NCBI GenBank assembly: GCA_963691655.1
Contig: OY829326.1
Location: 17,844,878 to 17,908,877 of the forward strand
DNA length: 64,000 nt
Direction: 5' to 3'
Source: Toxonevra muliebris
Lineage: Eukaryota; Arthropoda; Insecta; Diptera; Pallopteridae
The notes beneath the pieces were generated by a model. That model searched no databases. It saw only the letters and a list, made by a program, of their open reading frames with translations, and had not been told where the DNA came from. The stretch's first letter is position 1. Each line of letters opens with the position of its first letter. A program made the position numbers and the translations under genes. Below are positions 1 to 11,796 of this stretch, in pieces.

Positions 1-72
1 ACGCGGAATCCGTATGCTACCAGAAAGATGGGAAAGGTTGTGGCTAACGATGGACAATACTTTAAAGAATAA
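1..72 (+). pseudogene. 3' end of a mariner-family transposase, cut by the window edge
   Basis: The first 72 bases read as the last residues of a mariner-type transposase. One frame gives a MLPERWE-like segment, and after a one-base shift another gives VANDGQYFKE and a stop at 70-72. An ERW-x-VxxDGxYF ending just before the stop is typical of mariner transposases (family knowledge). The frameshift shows the copy is decayed. Everything upstream is outside the window, so the subfamily cannot be fixed and no terminal repeat was identified. The call rests on about 20 residues. Confidence 0.45.
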
Positions 73-3000
73 ATTTATAATCACTTTTTCACAATAAATG
101 TCCAAATTACGAAAAAATACGAGTTTATACATTCATACTCCAATACCTTTTAACTTTACTAAAAAAATATAGTAAAAAAAGGTTTTTTGATAATTATTTG
201 CTCTTTGAAAACAAGCTAATGATATGATAATGACCTTTTTAAATAAAATAAATCTAAAATTTAAAAAAATTTTTTTTTAAGTTCAACAAAGCTCGCACTT
301 TATTTCACAAGGTGGGGTAAAATTTACCACCACCTCCACAGTTAATGGTTAATGCTTTTGATTTAGCAATATCAGCCTCCAGGATTTAAACTTTTTTGTT
401 TGGCTCTTTTACAATTGTTCATACATCAAAAATTCGATTCAAATAGTGTAGATTTCTGGTTACAGCTTAGAGCTCTCCAATGGTAGCGACTTATGCTTTT
501 TTTGTAGAAGTCAGTGAAAAACCCATATTTAAAACATGCTGCTACAAAATACATTTTTGAGAGGCATATGAGTTTTGCTAACTATGTACGTGTTAATTTA
601 AGTTAGAGACTTCTAGTAACGTTAAACGTTGTATAATTGCAAATGAAAAAAAAATCAACCCATCAAACTTTTTGGAGAACGAATCAACGATTTCAATTGA
701 TTTGTATATGTAGGATTCGAGAGACTTTTAACTCAAATTAATACTTGAACTTTCGACTACAATCACGCGGTAATAAAAATGGTGCAAATCGCATTCTTTT
801 AATTTTTTAGCCCGTCCATTTTTTTAATTTCGATCGAAATGGCATATCACCAAAATCTTCATGCTTGAACCAATATTCTGATTTCTATTCAATAAGACTT
901 CAAGATCATAAAAAGGTTAAGTTATTTGTACATACATATGTACCGACTTAAATAATTTCCTTACATTTTAAAACTTCACATGATAAAATGGCAAGGGAAA
1001 CACACAACTTTGACCTTGTATGTCCTTCTGCAAACCTTTGCTTTTCTTGCTGCTCGATGCATCCTTTTCAACTCACAATTCTGTTCTATGTATGTGTGTA
1101 TGTGTATATGTTCTACATTCAGAGAGTGTTAAGTTGTTAAGTGGCAAAGCAATTGTTTTCTTTCAACATCAACAACAACGAAAGCAACAAAACGAACGAA
1201 CGATTGCTTAAACTATGAAATGACCTTGCTTGCTTGCTGCTGCTGCTTGCTGCCACTTGCAGCAATATAACTTCCACATCTACAACTTTATCTACAAACA
1301 ACTTCATTTACAACTTCATCATTTTGTCTTGCAATGTAGCTTCTATTATATTGTATGCTTGTAGAAGTAGAAGTACAAGTCTATATGTAAGTATGTATAT
1401 AATAGATACTTCCAAGTACAAATGTTTGTATGTGTGTGTGTGTGTGAGTGTGGATATGTATGAGTGTCAAAGTGCCAAGTAAGAGAATGTGAAACTCATG
1501 AAAGTTCATTCATGTTTTCTGTTTCTGCTCAAACTGGACTAATTTTCCTTGTCGTTGTTGTCCAATTCAGCAAGCAAGTATATGAAATCAAAAGACAAGC
1601 AGTCTGACTGTCTCTTTGTCTGTACAAACACACATATTTGTGTGTATGTGCATGTGTATGGCTGTGAATGCCTTTCCGCTTGAGATGCTAACAAAGTGTG
1701 GCATAAACAATGCCATTGTCCGTCTGTCCATTCACAAAAGAAGCAACAAATGGTTGTCAAGATAACTACTATTTATCCATACATATAGACAAGTATACAG
1801 CCTCGGAGTATAAGGATGATTACAAGAGTTATATAGGTATGTAGCCGTTGTCGCCTAAACGTTTATCCATTTGAATTGATGTTCTTTCATATCGTCATCG
1901 TCCTCGTAGTCATTCTCATCGTCTTCTTCTTCGTCTTCCTTTACTTTTTTTTCATCAACATTTTAACCAAAAGTCATGCTTTTTGTATATGAATGTAGTT
2001 GTAGTAGGTGTATTTGTGTGTTAGTTTTCCTGTTTTGAATTGTATGCTTTCCCTTAGCTTAACTTTCACTATTGCCTGTTTTCCTTTAATGCTTGAAGTG
2101 AATTCGTTTTTTGGTCTCATTCACAGCAACTTTGATTCTTTTCAAACTTTCCACACAAACAATATACTCTAGAATACAAAGCAAGCATCCTTATTCGCTT
2201 AGTTCATCACTAATTGTTTAGCGCTAGCGAAAGGCGGAGGACGCAAAGGAAAGCGTTTGTGGGAAAACAAAAATAAAACTCAAGTGATAGTGGTAGAAAA
2301 GTGTCCTTTTGTTTTTTTTTTCTCCTGGTTTTTTGGCTCACTTCCATATTACTTCACCACAAATGTTAAGTCAATTTAGTGCCGTTCGGCTTGTGTGAGG
2401 GTTTTGCACTTGAAAGACAACAACAACTTAGTCATGAGCAGCAGCAGGAGCACCAAGAGCACGGTGGATATAACGAAATCTCTTCATCTCATTCAAAAGC
2501 AGCAACAAAACAAGAAAAAGCAAAAACAAAATAGCGGAAGTGCACAATTGTAATGAAACAGATTAACAGCAAAAACACACAAATACATACAACCAAAAGA
2601 GAATGAAGAAAAACTGCAAAGCAGAGAACCTGAAAAGCGGAAAAAAGGGCGGCGATTTAATTTTGTCGTTACTGTTGTATTTCTAGTTGTTGTTATTATA
2701 ATATGTAATAATAAAAAAAGGATATAGCGAATCCCGTTCATATTTGTGTCTGCCTTGAGCCTTGTGACTTTGCCTCGTCGTCGCCTCCAAGAAGCAAATG
2801 GACGGACGGACCGGCAAACAAACGCCATATGACTTTGTATTTGTGGTATAGCAAAACTAAACAGAGCTGAAGTGATTCTGAAACTCTTCATTTAAGTTGT
2901 CAAAGGTGTTAATCTAGTTAATTGTTGTTTTTGTTTTTGCTGTAGTTAGCTATTTGGCTTCAACGTTTTTCGCCTAAGTGTTGACGTTAGCCTTGTTAAG

Positions 3001-3843
3001 CTTATGTTAAGTTTCATTATTTACTTTATGACACTTTTGTTAATTTAATTTTTGTGTAGTTGTGTTGATTGCAAGTGTTTTCTAAATGATTTAATAATTA
3101 TGTGGGACTATCATCTAATAATGAAGATTGGACAGCTTTCAATTCAAGAGAATTTAACCCAGATCCCTATGAATAAAAATGAAATAAATTTCTGTAAGAA
3201 AATATTCATTTGAAGTAAGCTAAAGTCCATAATTTTAATCATATAAATATCCGCATTCTTTTGTTTTTTTATTTTTATTTTTTTTCGTTTGGCCTAAGCT
3301 CACCCTTGTTAAAGGGTTGTACCCATTGTTTTTTAAATATACCAGATTTATGAGTTTGATACCACAGCTACAAAAACACCAAAGCTAACTCGGGAAGATT
3401 TAATACAAACTTATAATATATTGTTATCAATCTCATCCCAGGACATAAATAAGAATTAATCCCTGTTCCTCCTTGCATGAAATAAGAAGAGTAATGATCA
3501 CTCACTTGTAGGTGCTTATCCAAGGGATAGTTGATTGCATAAAAACCCACTGGCAGTCGACAGTTTCTTCTAGCAAACGTTTATTGGAAATATGCGTAGC
3601 ATTCAATAGGAATTTTAAGACTCTGCAATCGATAAAACCCCACGCCATACCTTTTATTGATAGAATCACAAACAGTTCAAGCTAAAAAATTAGGTGGGTG
3701 GCACCATCCTTGCCTCACTATACAAGATTCAGTAAAAATTAATTCCGCGTGCCGGCTCACAATGAGAGATTACTCGGAAAACTAGGTAAAAAATACAAAT
3801 TGTTTTCTTCACGGTTTCGAAAATTAGGTATGCCATTATATAA
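73..3843. other. AT-rich non-coding DNA 3' of bab2, no gene seen
   Basis: I see no convincing coding region on either strand. The short open frames are rich in Phe, Leu and Lys and follow base composition. Visible structure is limited to simple repeats: a GT-rich run near 1430-1450, a TC-rich degenerate run at about 1893-1940, and A or T tracts. A frame of about 57 codons without a start at about 3515-3685 (+) matches nothing I recognise. By analogy with Drosophila, where bab1 and bab2 are tandem neighbours, this could be bab2-bab1 intergenic DNA, but that is inference. Confidence 0.5.
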
Positions 3844-4922
3844 CCAATATATAATGCTCTCAGATGGGAATTTCGTCGATCGGGGGAAAAACGGGGAATT
3901 TTATTAAAATTCGAGGAATTTGGAAAACAAATTTTTTGCTAAAATTTGATTCATAAAAAACATTTTTTTTTGTTATTTCTCTACTATCCCGCCTAGAAGA
4001 ACGTCTAGTTTTTGCCTAATTTAGTTAGTTTAAGTCGAGGGTAAACTAGACTAGTAAACCTATCTAGTAGTTGAATAATTCCTCATGAGGAAAACAAAGG
4101 TTAAGAAAACAGTCAAAAAACTAATTTGATTTACAGATAAATATAAACATTTGTTAATATTATTTTCTGATATGAGCAAAAATTTACAGTATTTATTTGA
4201 CCGAGACGTCAATTTAATGTCGAAACCCCTAAGTGTTGTAATAGAGTGTGTATTGGTATTGCCATGGCAGCATTGTCTGGAGTAAGTGTAGTGTAAACAA
4301 TTTGCATTTTGTGTGTTATTTAAAAAGAAGTTGTCGGCGTAACCATAAATGCATGCGACATGTTTTATCCACGTGTATTTCTTGAGAAAAAAGTTGTCAT
4401 AGTTAGTTACAGTTACCCTAATCTTTTTTTAACCCTTCGAACTTCTCTGAATAGCTGATCTCACCAGATTCGAGGTTGCTAAAGAAAGGTTAAACCAATT
4501 TGTAGTTTTTACAAACTTCTCTAAATCTCTGATATCAACAGGTCAGCTAGATTGCTGGAGAAGAGTTAACCTAAAGAAACTAGACTACGTTTGGCAAGTA
4601 ATATCAAAAGTTAGTTCCATAGATGTTTAAAGCCTGGCATTGTACTTTCGTTTTCAGTCGAAAAATCATTATGGCTACAGAGTTACCTGCTCAAATTTAC
4701 GAACGGACGACAAATAAATTAAATGGAATAATAAATGTTACAATAGCATTGAACAACAAAATTAATTGCTCGCGTTTTGTTGTGAATAGTATTTTTTAAA
4801 TTTTTTTGTTAAGAAATATTGGTTTCCGGGGAATTTTGAATAAAAATCAGGGAATGGGAAGGTGAATTAAAAATCGGGGAAATTCCCAGGATTACCCCCA
4901 TCAGAGAGTATTGCCAATATAT
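3844..4922. mobile_element. Candidate non-autonomous DNA transposon with 9-bp flanking duplication
   Basis: CCAATATAT occurs at 3844-3852 and 4914-4922. Between the copies, the left end starts AATGCTCTCAGATGGG, and the right end, read on the other strand, starts AATACTCTCTGATGGG (14 of 16 positions match after one extra base at the right edge). A 9-bp target duplication suits Mutator-like elements (family knowledge). The roughly 1.06-kb interior has no long open frame. G-rich GGGGAATT words recur near both ends. The TIRs are short and the target site is AT-rich, so chance is not excluded. Confidence 0.4.
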
Positions 4923-5640
4923 TTTGAAAAAACGTTTATTGAAGATTGTCCATTTTTTGTGTTTGCTTTTAATATATTTTCTCAACAAGTCTGCAACTGA
5001 TCTGCCTAACTGTTGTTACTTTGGCAAAAAAAAGTTCATTAAACCTATTAAATTTTGAAAGACCAAAAGCCATATGCGACTGTTTCATATTTTGAAAAAT
5101 TCAATAAGTTCTATGTCCTAAAAAAACTTGACTCAGGCCGACCCGACTGTGTGTATTAAAAATGCATTAAAAAGAGTATTGACTTATTTTGTTATGATTA
5201 TTAAGTGCCAAATTTCCCTTTATTACATTTTAAACATAGAAATAGCAATAAAAGTAATCTGCCAACAAAACACGTTTAAATATCTTTAATTTTTGAGAAG
5301 CCACGCCTACCAACCATGAAATCTTATTTAAGCTATATATACGTCTAGCCTTGGTGACTACGAATGTATAGCATCTTCCATTCAAATGTCAACCTTACAT
5401 TAAAGTGGTGCAACTTTGTTTTCTTTATGAAGCTCCGACGACCGAAAACCGTTGTCTTTAGGCAGTGCAGAGAAAATTATGTCGTTGGATGCTTATCTGG
5501 AGGCGTTGTCGGCAGCCCCTATATTAGACTTGGATTGGTTCGGCGATAACTTATATGTTAGGTTAGGTTACAGTGGCGGCAAAAGCCTCACATAGATATT
5601 AGAGTCCATAGTGACTCCACAGCTTACAAAACTAATTTTT
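4923..5640. other. AT-rich spacer with a short TTAGG-type LINE tail remnant
   Basis: No gene is seen. At 5558-5570 there is a TTAGGTTAGGTTA run, followed by CAGTGGCGGC. It is the complement of the CCTAACC tail that ends the LINE copy at 21,796-22,985, so it may be the tail of a LINE fragment on the minus strand. Confidence 0.3.
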
Positions 5641-5759
5641 ATAGTACCTACTAGCTGACCCGGCAGACGTTGTTCTGCCCTTTCTACGAAGAAGCGGGAA
5701 AGTTTTAAATTTACTTGAATGAAGAAGAATGAAGTTTCTGGTGTTTAAAACTGAACATT

Positions 5760-6145
5760 GGTAATGGTAAGGAAAAAAACAGTAAAATAGTAGTAGAAAG
5801 TAGTGGTAGAAAATAGTAGTAGAAAACGTAGTAGTAAAAGGAATAGAAAATAGTATTACAATTCGTTGTAAAAAAGTGATAGAAATGGTAGTAAAAAATC
5901 AACAGAAAAAGTAGTAGAAAAATAGTAAATCGTAGTAGTAAAAAATAATAAAAAGGAGTGGGAAATAGTAGTAGAAATAATAATAAAAAATAGTAGTAGA
6001 AAAACTAGTCAAAAAGTAGTAGAAAATAGCAATAAATTGTAAAAAAAAAAAAATATAGTAAAAAAGTATTAGTAAATAAAGTAGTCGAAAATAAGAAGAA
6101 AATGTTGGAAAAAAGAAATTAAAATGATTATAGAAAATAGATATA
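5760..6145. repeat. First TAGTAGAAA-type array
   Basis: Degenerate tandem words of about 9-13 bases built on AGTAGTAGAAAAT fill this stretch, with no constant period. It yields spurious minus-strand frames. Confidence 0.75.
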
Positions 6146-6334
6146 GAGCATGGTGCAACACCCACTAATCCAACAACTTTCTGTTTCAGGGCGCTCTATA
6201 TTCATATCAAAGACCATTCTTGGAATTATTTAAAAATTTGAACCAATTCATATATATTATAAATATAGAATTTGTTACAGCGCCACCTATTGGGTTTTAA
6301 GATAGCTATGCAGGGTCCTAAGATATTACATAAA

Positions 6335-6755
6335 GTAATTGAAATAATAGTAGAAAAAGAAATGGAAAATGTAGTAGAAAATAGCAGCAAAAAAGTAGAA
6401 GAAAATAGTTGTAGAAAAAGTAGCAGGAAAAATAATAGAAAATAGTATTACAAATTGTTGTAAAGAAGTAGTAAAAAGATAGTAGAAAAATAATTAAATA
6501 TAGTAGTACAAAAGTAGTAAAAATGGAACTGGAATGGTAATAGTAAAAAATAGTAGTAGAAAAAAGTAGTAAAAAACCGTAGAAAGTAGTAGTAGAAAAT
6601 AAGAAAAAAGTAGTAGAAAAAAGTAGTAAAACTGTAGTAGAAAATATTGGTTGAAAAAGTAGTAGAAAATAAGAAGAAATTGTAGAAAAAAAGAAGTTTA
6701 AAAGTAGTAGAAAATAGTAGTAGAAATAGCAGTAGAAATAGTAGTAGAAAATATA
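6335..6755. repeat. Second TAGTAGAAA-type array
   Basis: This uses the same word set as the array at 5760-6145 and is followed by the same border phrase ending in CCCACTAATCC. Together they form a diverged tandem duplication inside one repeat. Confidence 0.75.
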
Positions 6756-7175
6756 AGTGGAGCATGGCGCCAAACCCACTAATCCACCAAACTGAAAGAA
6801 TTTAAATTTTAGTACCGTACCATAAATGCCTCCTAAAATATCTCATAATGGAAATGCAGGTTATATGGAAGGTGCCACACCCCCTTTGCCAATCCCACCT
6901 ATATTTTTGTTGTAGCATGGCATTGTCAATTCTCGTTATTGTACCAAATTTCTGTACTGTGCTATAAATGGTTCTTGAGATATACTCAAAAAACTATTAG
7001 GATTGTATGGGAGGTGACACGCCCACTTTACTAAAAGCCATTATGAATAGCTATAACCCATCCTCCCGCCTAAGAAAATATATTCTGGAAATATGACTTC
7101 AATCGATCTAGACGTTCAGAAGTAACACAATGACATACACACAAAACTCAACGATTATATATATAAAAGATTTGT

Positions 7176-8220
7176 TTAAGTTTCAATATTGAAAGTATTC
7201 GTTGATTTTACGAAGTTTTTACCACGATTCAGTTTCTTTTGCGCCACTTCGTTTAGTGAGCAAAAAAAGATCTGAACTTGTGATTTTAGACGCAAACCAG
7301 GAAATACTGGACAGTTAAAAAGCACATGCTCTAGAGCAGGGATGCCCAAAAGTTTCTTATGGAAGTGCAAACACCAATACATATACATTTTGTTATTATA
7401 AAGGAACAAAAAAATCATACGTTTGATAACAACAAAATCTACGTTGAATATATGCTTTGCTCTTCGGTATAGGCAAAGAAGAGAGATGAGAAACCAATCC
7501 CATTATACGAGCATGGTATCCGATTAGACTGTGGCCAGTAGTAGCGCACAATAACAAGGCGGGAATCCCGAAGTGCTTTCATTACCGCTTGACTACCAGC
7601 ACATAAATTTATTTATATTTAAAGCACTCTCTGAAGCTTTTTGAATAGACAGCACTTCAGTTTGGAGATGCTGCAATGCAATAGTAATTTGTAACATTTT
7701 TTGATTATTTAGAGTAAGGATCAAAAATTCCTACGCCTACAACATCTTTTTGTTTTGAGCCATCCGTATGGAGATCAAAGAAGTCTGAAGGATCATATTT
7801 CCCCATGATTAATCCATTTAATCCCTAGACGGACTTTTGTAATCTGTAGTAATATTTCAAAATGTTTTCTATGTTGCCGTGTTTAAAATAGTATTTAGTT
7901 GTGCTCCTATGGTACTCAACCACATTTGTCGTTGCAGCCTCTGTTTTTATCCAAAGCTTTCCATCAGATCACAACTCTATATAATAAGATTAGCCTTACT
8001 ATGGCAGTGTAAATTCAGTGTATCACTATGGGAATCACGCCCCATGTAGTTCCTAACAGTTAATTTTTTATCGAAAATAAGACCAAGAAATTTTGCCAGT
8101 TTGAAAATTTCTAGTTTTATGAAATTTATATTTCTTCGTGAATATAACAAGCTCAGTTTTGTGCGGGTTTATGTTGAGTGCTTTATGTGATGCCCTACTA
8201 CTTATAGTGGGAGGAGCTGT
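7176..8220 (-). pseudogene. Decayed LINE ORF2 fragment: RT C-terminal part, RNase H start and C-terminal motif
   Basis: Read on the minus strand from about 8220 downward, broken frames give in order: an INPHKTELVIFTKK segment (end of the reverse-transcriptase domain); AKFLGLIFDKKLTVRNYMG; an RNase H opening around DLHTDGSK near 7790; and ALEHVLFNCPVFPGLRLK near 7335-7280, like the C-terminal segment of jockey-superfamily ORF2 proteins. The order is right for one LINE, but several stops and frameshifts separate the pieces. The INPxKTELVxFxKK segment also occurs in the LINE at 27.9 kb, so the two are related. No 3' tail or target duplication was located. Confidence 0.55.
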
Positions 8221-9400
8221 TTCTATATAACCTCTATAATAATTTTAAAAAATATTATCAACGATACCAAAAAGGAATTTGGCCCTTTGTTCCCATGCGG
8301 AACCTTAGAAACAATACATACATAAATAAATGCATTTGAATATGAATAAAATAAATTACTTGAAATAAATATATAGTTTAATGCCGAATTAGAATAGCGA
8401 AAAGAGGGATTTTTACATAATAAATAATTTTTTATCAGGGAGGTTTTTCATTGCCGATTAAATGGTGGTGGTGAATCCTGGGGTCACAGGCCGAGCCATT
8501 ACATATGTCACAACGACAAAATGTTTTCACACATCCTCAGTGACCACTCGCAGACTTCTTAACAGTTGAAATAAAATTTTGAGATTGTTGAAATTTGCTT
8601 CAGTCAATTTAATCGACGCCGTAATCTATCAAAAGTTGAACGGCCTAGATACAATCATTGTAAAATTTTCTGTTCCCCACTTCAGACGAATATTTTTGAA
8701 ACTTCACAAGATATCTTCTAACTAAATGTATGTTTCACAGTTTTAGGATAGCACTTGAATCTACCGATTTCTCTCAAAATCGAGCTAATTATGCTGAGTA
8801 ATGAAAGCTAGAGGGCACTGCGTAACAAAATTTAGGTAAAATTATGATAATACTCGAGTGAGAGAAACCGTATATAAAAAAAATTGACCAAATATGTTGT
8901 AATGTTGTATTTATTCTCTCTTTCCAAAAATCCATACAAATCAATAAGAAGTGAGTTTAAAAAATCTAAAGACAAATCATTCTAGTGTACCAACAATGGA
9001 GAAATTTGGGGTTTCAATGAAAATCTTTTGAGCGGCACATCTAAACAAAATTCATCTTTTTCGTATGTAGTGGTAACATTAACGGATCCAAAGGGAACTT
9101 TTGGCATTAAGCCCTTACCAAAGAAAATCTTATACATTTGAGGATTGTAAAAAAATTAATGGGTCGAAAAAATACTATAGATCCATAACACTGTGCAACA
9201 GCAAACCAGTAACAGAGTTATGGCACGGTTTTTCTGGAGTGCTTTTGCTACTGATCACTAATCTTAGAGTCACGGCAGGTTTCGTGTATATTCGTAGATT
9301 TTCATTCTTTGAAAATTCGATAAGGTTTAATTTAATTGATTAAAATCGGATTTTAAAAAGCAATTTTTACGTAGTTATTTTTTATTCCAAGTAAGTATTT
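8221..9400. other. AT-rich spacer, no gene recognised
   Basis: An 80-codon open frame at 9101-9343 (+) has no domain I recognise and no similar neighbours. It is probably chance or old repeat DNA. Nothing else stands out. Confidence 0.4.
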
Positions 9401-10690
9401 AAGCTGAAAGCATTGATATAAGCACTCAATTCGATTACACGAAAAAACAACAACAATTACATTAATATACATAGTTTCAAGATTACCGTTTCCATTCATC
9501 CACTTTCATGAATACCTTCGCCTTTATAAAAAAGTTCAATATCATTGAAATGAAACACTTGATTTTCTTTTTTGTTTATAATATTTTATGGTTAACTAAA
9601 AATATTTATTCACGTATTTTTAATATTTCATAATTTTATATGTTAATAATAATATTGTATTTTATGAATGTTTACCTTATAGATTAGCACAAATATTTCT
9701 TCTTTGTTTTTTGTTTTTTTGTTTTTTTTTTTTATTACAAATATAATTTAATATTACCAATATACTCATACATTTAGTTATACTTAGGTATGTATTCATA
9801 AAAGTATCATATATGAAAGGGTTACGCTAATATAATATATTTACTTGCATACTTAATTCTAATATTTAAAGAGCTTAAAGCTATGAAGATTTGTACATTA
9901 TTTACAAATATTAGTTAATTATTAAAATAAAATAAAAGTGATGATAAAGTTCAGATAAAATAATAAAATGTGAATATTTTTTATATAATTTTATGATTTT
10001 CGTTAAACTTTATACCATTAGTTACGATGAATTAGATGCAAATGCGTTATAATTTCTCTCTGTTTGTTTATATGACTGTGTGTGTGTCTATATGTGTTGT
10101 GTATATATGTAGCTGCACGTTCTTCCTAAGCTAATATTAAATTTTTATTTAATTTTTGTTTTTTTTTTTAATTTTGTTTGTAACATGAAGCTTAAACTAC
10201 ATTTAAAAATGTTCAAGTCTATTATTTTTACTTTTATTTTTTAAATATTTCTTATAATAGATTTATAAATATTTTTCTTTATTTTTAAAATATCGAATGC
10301 AACTGTGAATTATTGCAAATTGCTCATTAAAAATAATAAATGTACAAGGAATTAAAAAGAGATCTTAGTCTTAAAGGAAAGTTTTTAAAGTGTTCTCTAT
10401 TTTAATGTTTAGGTAAAAGGGATGTAAAGGGAAGGGGTGGATGGGGTGATGGAGTGGGGTCTATGTTTATTTGTAGCTCTTGAAGTAATTTGATAAGCTT
10501 AATAATTATAATTTTTTAAGTGTTTCTTATAAACCTAACCTAAAGTATCTTCTACTTTATCTATATACTCGCATATTGCTAATTCTTAAATCTACTAAAC
10601 GTTGGGGATAAATAGCAGTCAAAATGTTTCTTAAAGAATCGTTCTCGTATTATTTAAATTAAGAATTGGTTACACCTTATGATGTGTGAT
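9401..10690 (-). other. bab2: Probable 3' UTR and downstream flank of bab2
   Basis: This very AT-rich stretch follows the bab2 stop codon at 10691-10693. Several AATAAA signals are readable on the minus strand, for example the complement of TTTATT at 10466-10471 and at 10144-10149. I cannot say which is used, so the length of the UTR is unknown. No coding sequence is visible. Confidence 0.5.
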
Positions 10691-11647
10691 TTAATCTTCG
10701 TGTGGCACCTCAGTGGCCTGATGCTCCAATTTAATCTTCATCAGCGGCGATTCACGTACAGGCGGATATGATGCCGCCGCTGCTGCTGCCGCCGCCGCCT
10801 CTGCATTCGTAAAGAGTTCACTCATATCTTGTCCCGGAAAGAAGTCTTCAAAGCGTGGACTTTTGTTTACCGACTTCTGCAGCAATCCATTTGCGATTGC
10901 CTCAAAGTCAATGCCCGGCGGTAGACTTTCCAAGAAACGTTTATTGTAAGCATAATTGGGATGTTCTTTGTTGGTTTTGTTGAAATGTGGGAATGCCGAT
11001 GGCGAACACGCATCTGTGGCTGAGGATCCAGCTCCACCGCTTTGCTTCTGTGCACTACTACTGCTTCCTGAAGCTGCTGAACCCCGAGACTGATTCCCAT
11101 ATTGACGCACTTGCATCGCTTCTTTCAGTTCACGTTCTCGTTCGCGTTCTCTTTCGCGATCGCGATCACGCTCACGATCTCGCTCACGATCACGCTCACG
11201 ATCACGTTCTCTCTCGCGCTCTCGTTCTCTTTCACGAGAGTATGCCGCAGCATTTGAATGCATTTGATTGCTACGCTGCGATTGCGAAGGCATTACATTC
11301 AGTCCGGGTATTCCCATAAGCCCTAAAGCGCTGAGGTCAGGCAGATTATCCGAGCTGCGGCGCTCAGCGTGTTGCTTGGCAGCTGCTGCAGCAGCCGCTG
11401 ATACCTGATCCTCAATTTCGGAACGCTGCAAGTACGCTGGCGACTTATACATATTCATTGTTTGCGATATGGGCGATTGCTGTTGTTGCTGCATAATCTG
11501 ACGACGCAAATTTTCGGTCATTGTTGAGAGGGGGCTTGGAGAATCGGGTGGAACGAGCGCGGCGGCATTTTGTGCGGCAAGTTTGGCGGCGGCACTGTGG
11601 TAGCCATTCGCAGCGGCTGAGTTGCCGGGTGTGCCAAAAGGTGATGG
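10691..11647 (-). CDS. bab2: bab2 terminal coding exon (C-terminal 318 residues)
   Basis: This is the last coding exon of bric-a-brac 2. It opens after a pyrimidine-rich tract ending TTTTGAAG, so the acceptor AG is at 11648-11649, and it joins in phase 0 to the exon ending at 11797. The stop is TAA at 10691-10693. The 318 residues carry a Gln run, Ala runs, a conserved KSPAYLQRSEIEDQVS block, an NLPDLSALGLMG block, a long Arg-Glu/Arg-Asp repeat (genomic 11129-11238), and a conserved end around YNKRFLESLPPGIDFEAIAN, NKSPRFEDFFPGQDMSEL and MKIKLEHQATEVPHED. From what I know of the fly paralogs, this tail is of Bab2 type, not Bab1. Overlapping frames on both strands here (10867-11100, 10987-11319) are by-products of the repetitive coding sequence. 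The frame is intact, and this is by far the most GC-rich and codon-like part of the window. Confidence 0.93.
   Translation of the reverse strand, partial: PSPFGTPGNSAAANGYHSAAAKLAAQNAAALVPPDSPSPLSTMTENLRRQIMQQQQQSPISQTMNMYKSPAYLQRSEIEDQVSAAAAAAAKQHAERRSSDNLPDLSALGLMGIPGLNVMPSQSQRSNQMHSNAAAYSRERERERERERDRERDRERDRERDRDRERERERERELKEAMQVRQYGNQSRGSAASGSSSSAQKQSGGAGSSATDACSPSAFPHFNKTNKEHPNYAYNKRFLESLPPGIDFEAIANGLLQKSVNKSPRFEDFFPGQDMSELFTNAEAAAAAAAAASYPPVRESPLMKIKLEHQATEVPHED
11129..11238 (-). repeat. Arg-Glu/Arg-Asp coding repeat in bab2
   Basis: The plus strand shows CGTTCT/CGATCACG-type hexamers that encode a charged run of alternating Arg with Glu or Asp, about 37 residues, in the bab2 frame. 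Such runs are common in nuclear proteins and usually vary in length between species. Confidence 0.85.
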
Positions 11648-11796
11648 CTTCAAAAGAGAAGGAAGAAGAATATTGAAGAAAAATTGATTAGGAAAAGTTA
11701 TGCAGCTCAAGCTATTTCCAATAGAAAATAGTCAAAGGTAATTTGAAGTGGTCTCTTTTTTATTTAATGAAATTTAAGTTTTTCTGGATAACCTAC
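11648..11796 (-). other. bab2: bab2 intron, 149 bases
   Basis: The donor on the minus strand reads CAG|GTAGGT, with the first intron base at 11796. The acceptor reads TTTTGAAG at the 11648 end, after a CT-rich tract. Removing it joins ...YANGQ to PSPFGTPGN in phase 0. Confidence 0.9.

Larger units (their letters stand above)
5641..7170. repeat. Dispersed repeat containing two degenerate TAGTAGAAA arrays
   Basis: The unit opens with CTAGCTGACCCGGCAGACG at about 5651 and closes near 7170 after a tail that includes ACGATTATATATATAAAAGA. Inside are two arrays of degenerate GTAGTAGAAAAT-like words, about 5760-6145 and 6335-6755. Each array is followed by a near-identical phrase, AGCATGGYGCMAMMCCCAC, at about 6147 and 6762, so the array plus its 3' border has been duplicated. 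The long minus-strand Phe/Tyr/Leu frames here are translations of the microsatellite, not genes. I associate such AGCTGACCCGGC-type starts with widespread insect repeats but cannot place this one in a class. Confidence 0.55.

Noticed and set aside
2493..2891. 132-codon minus-strand frame
   Set aside because: Low complexity, Phe- and Leu-rich, with no homology pattern; consistent with non-coding 3' flank.
5711..6779. Long minus-strand frames rich in Phe, Tyr and Leu
   Set aside because: They are translations of the TAGTAGAAA arrays, not hydrophobic proteins; overlapping frames are equally open.
10867..11319. Overlapping frames inside the bab2 terminal exon
   Set aside because: They are alternative readings of the repetitive bab2 coding DNA and lack any domain.
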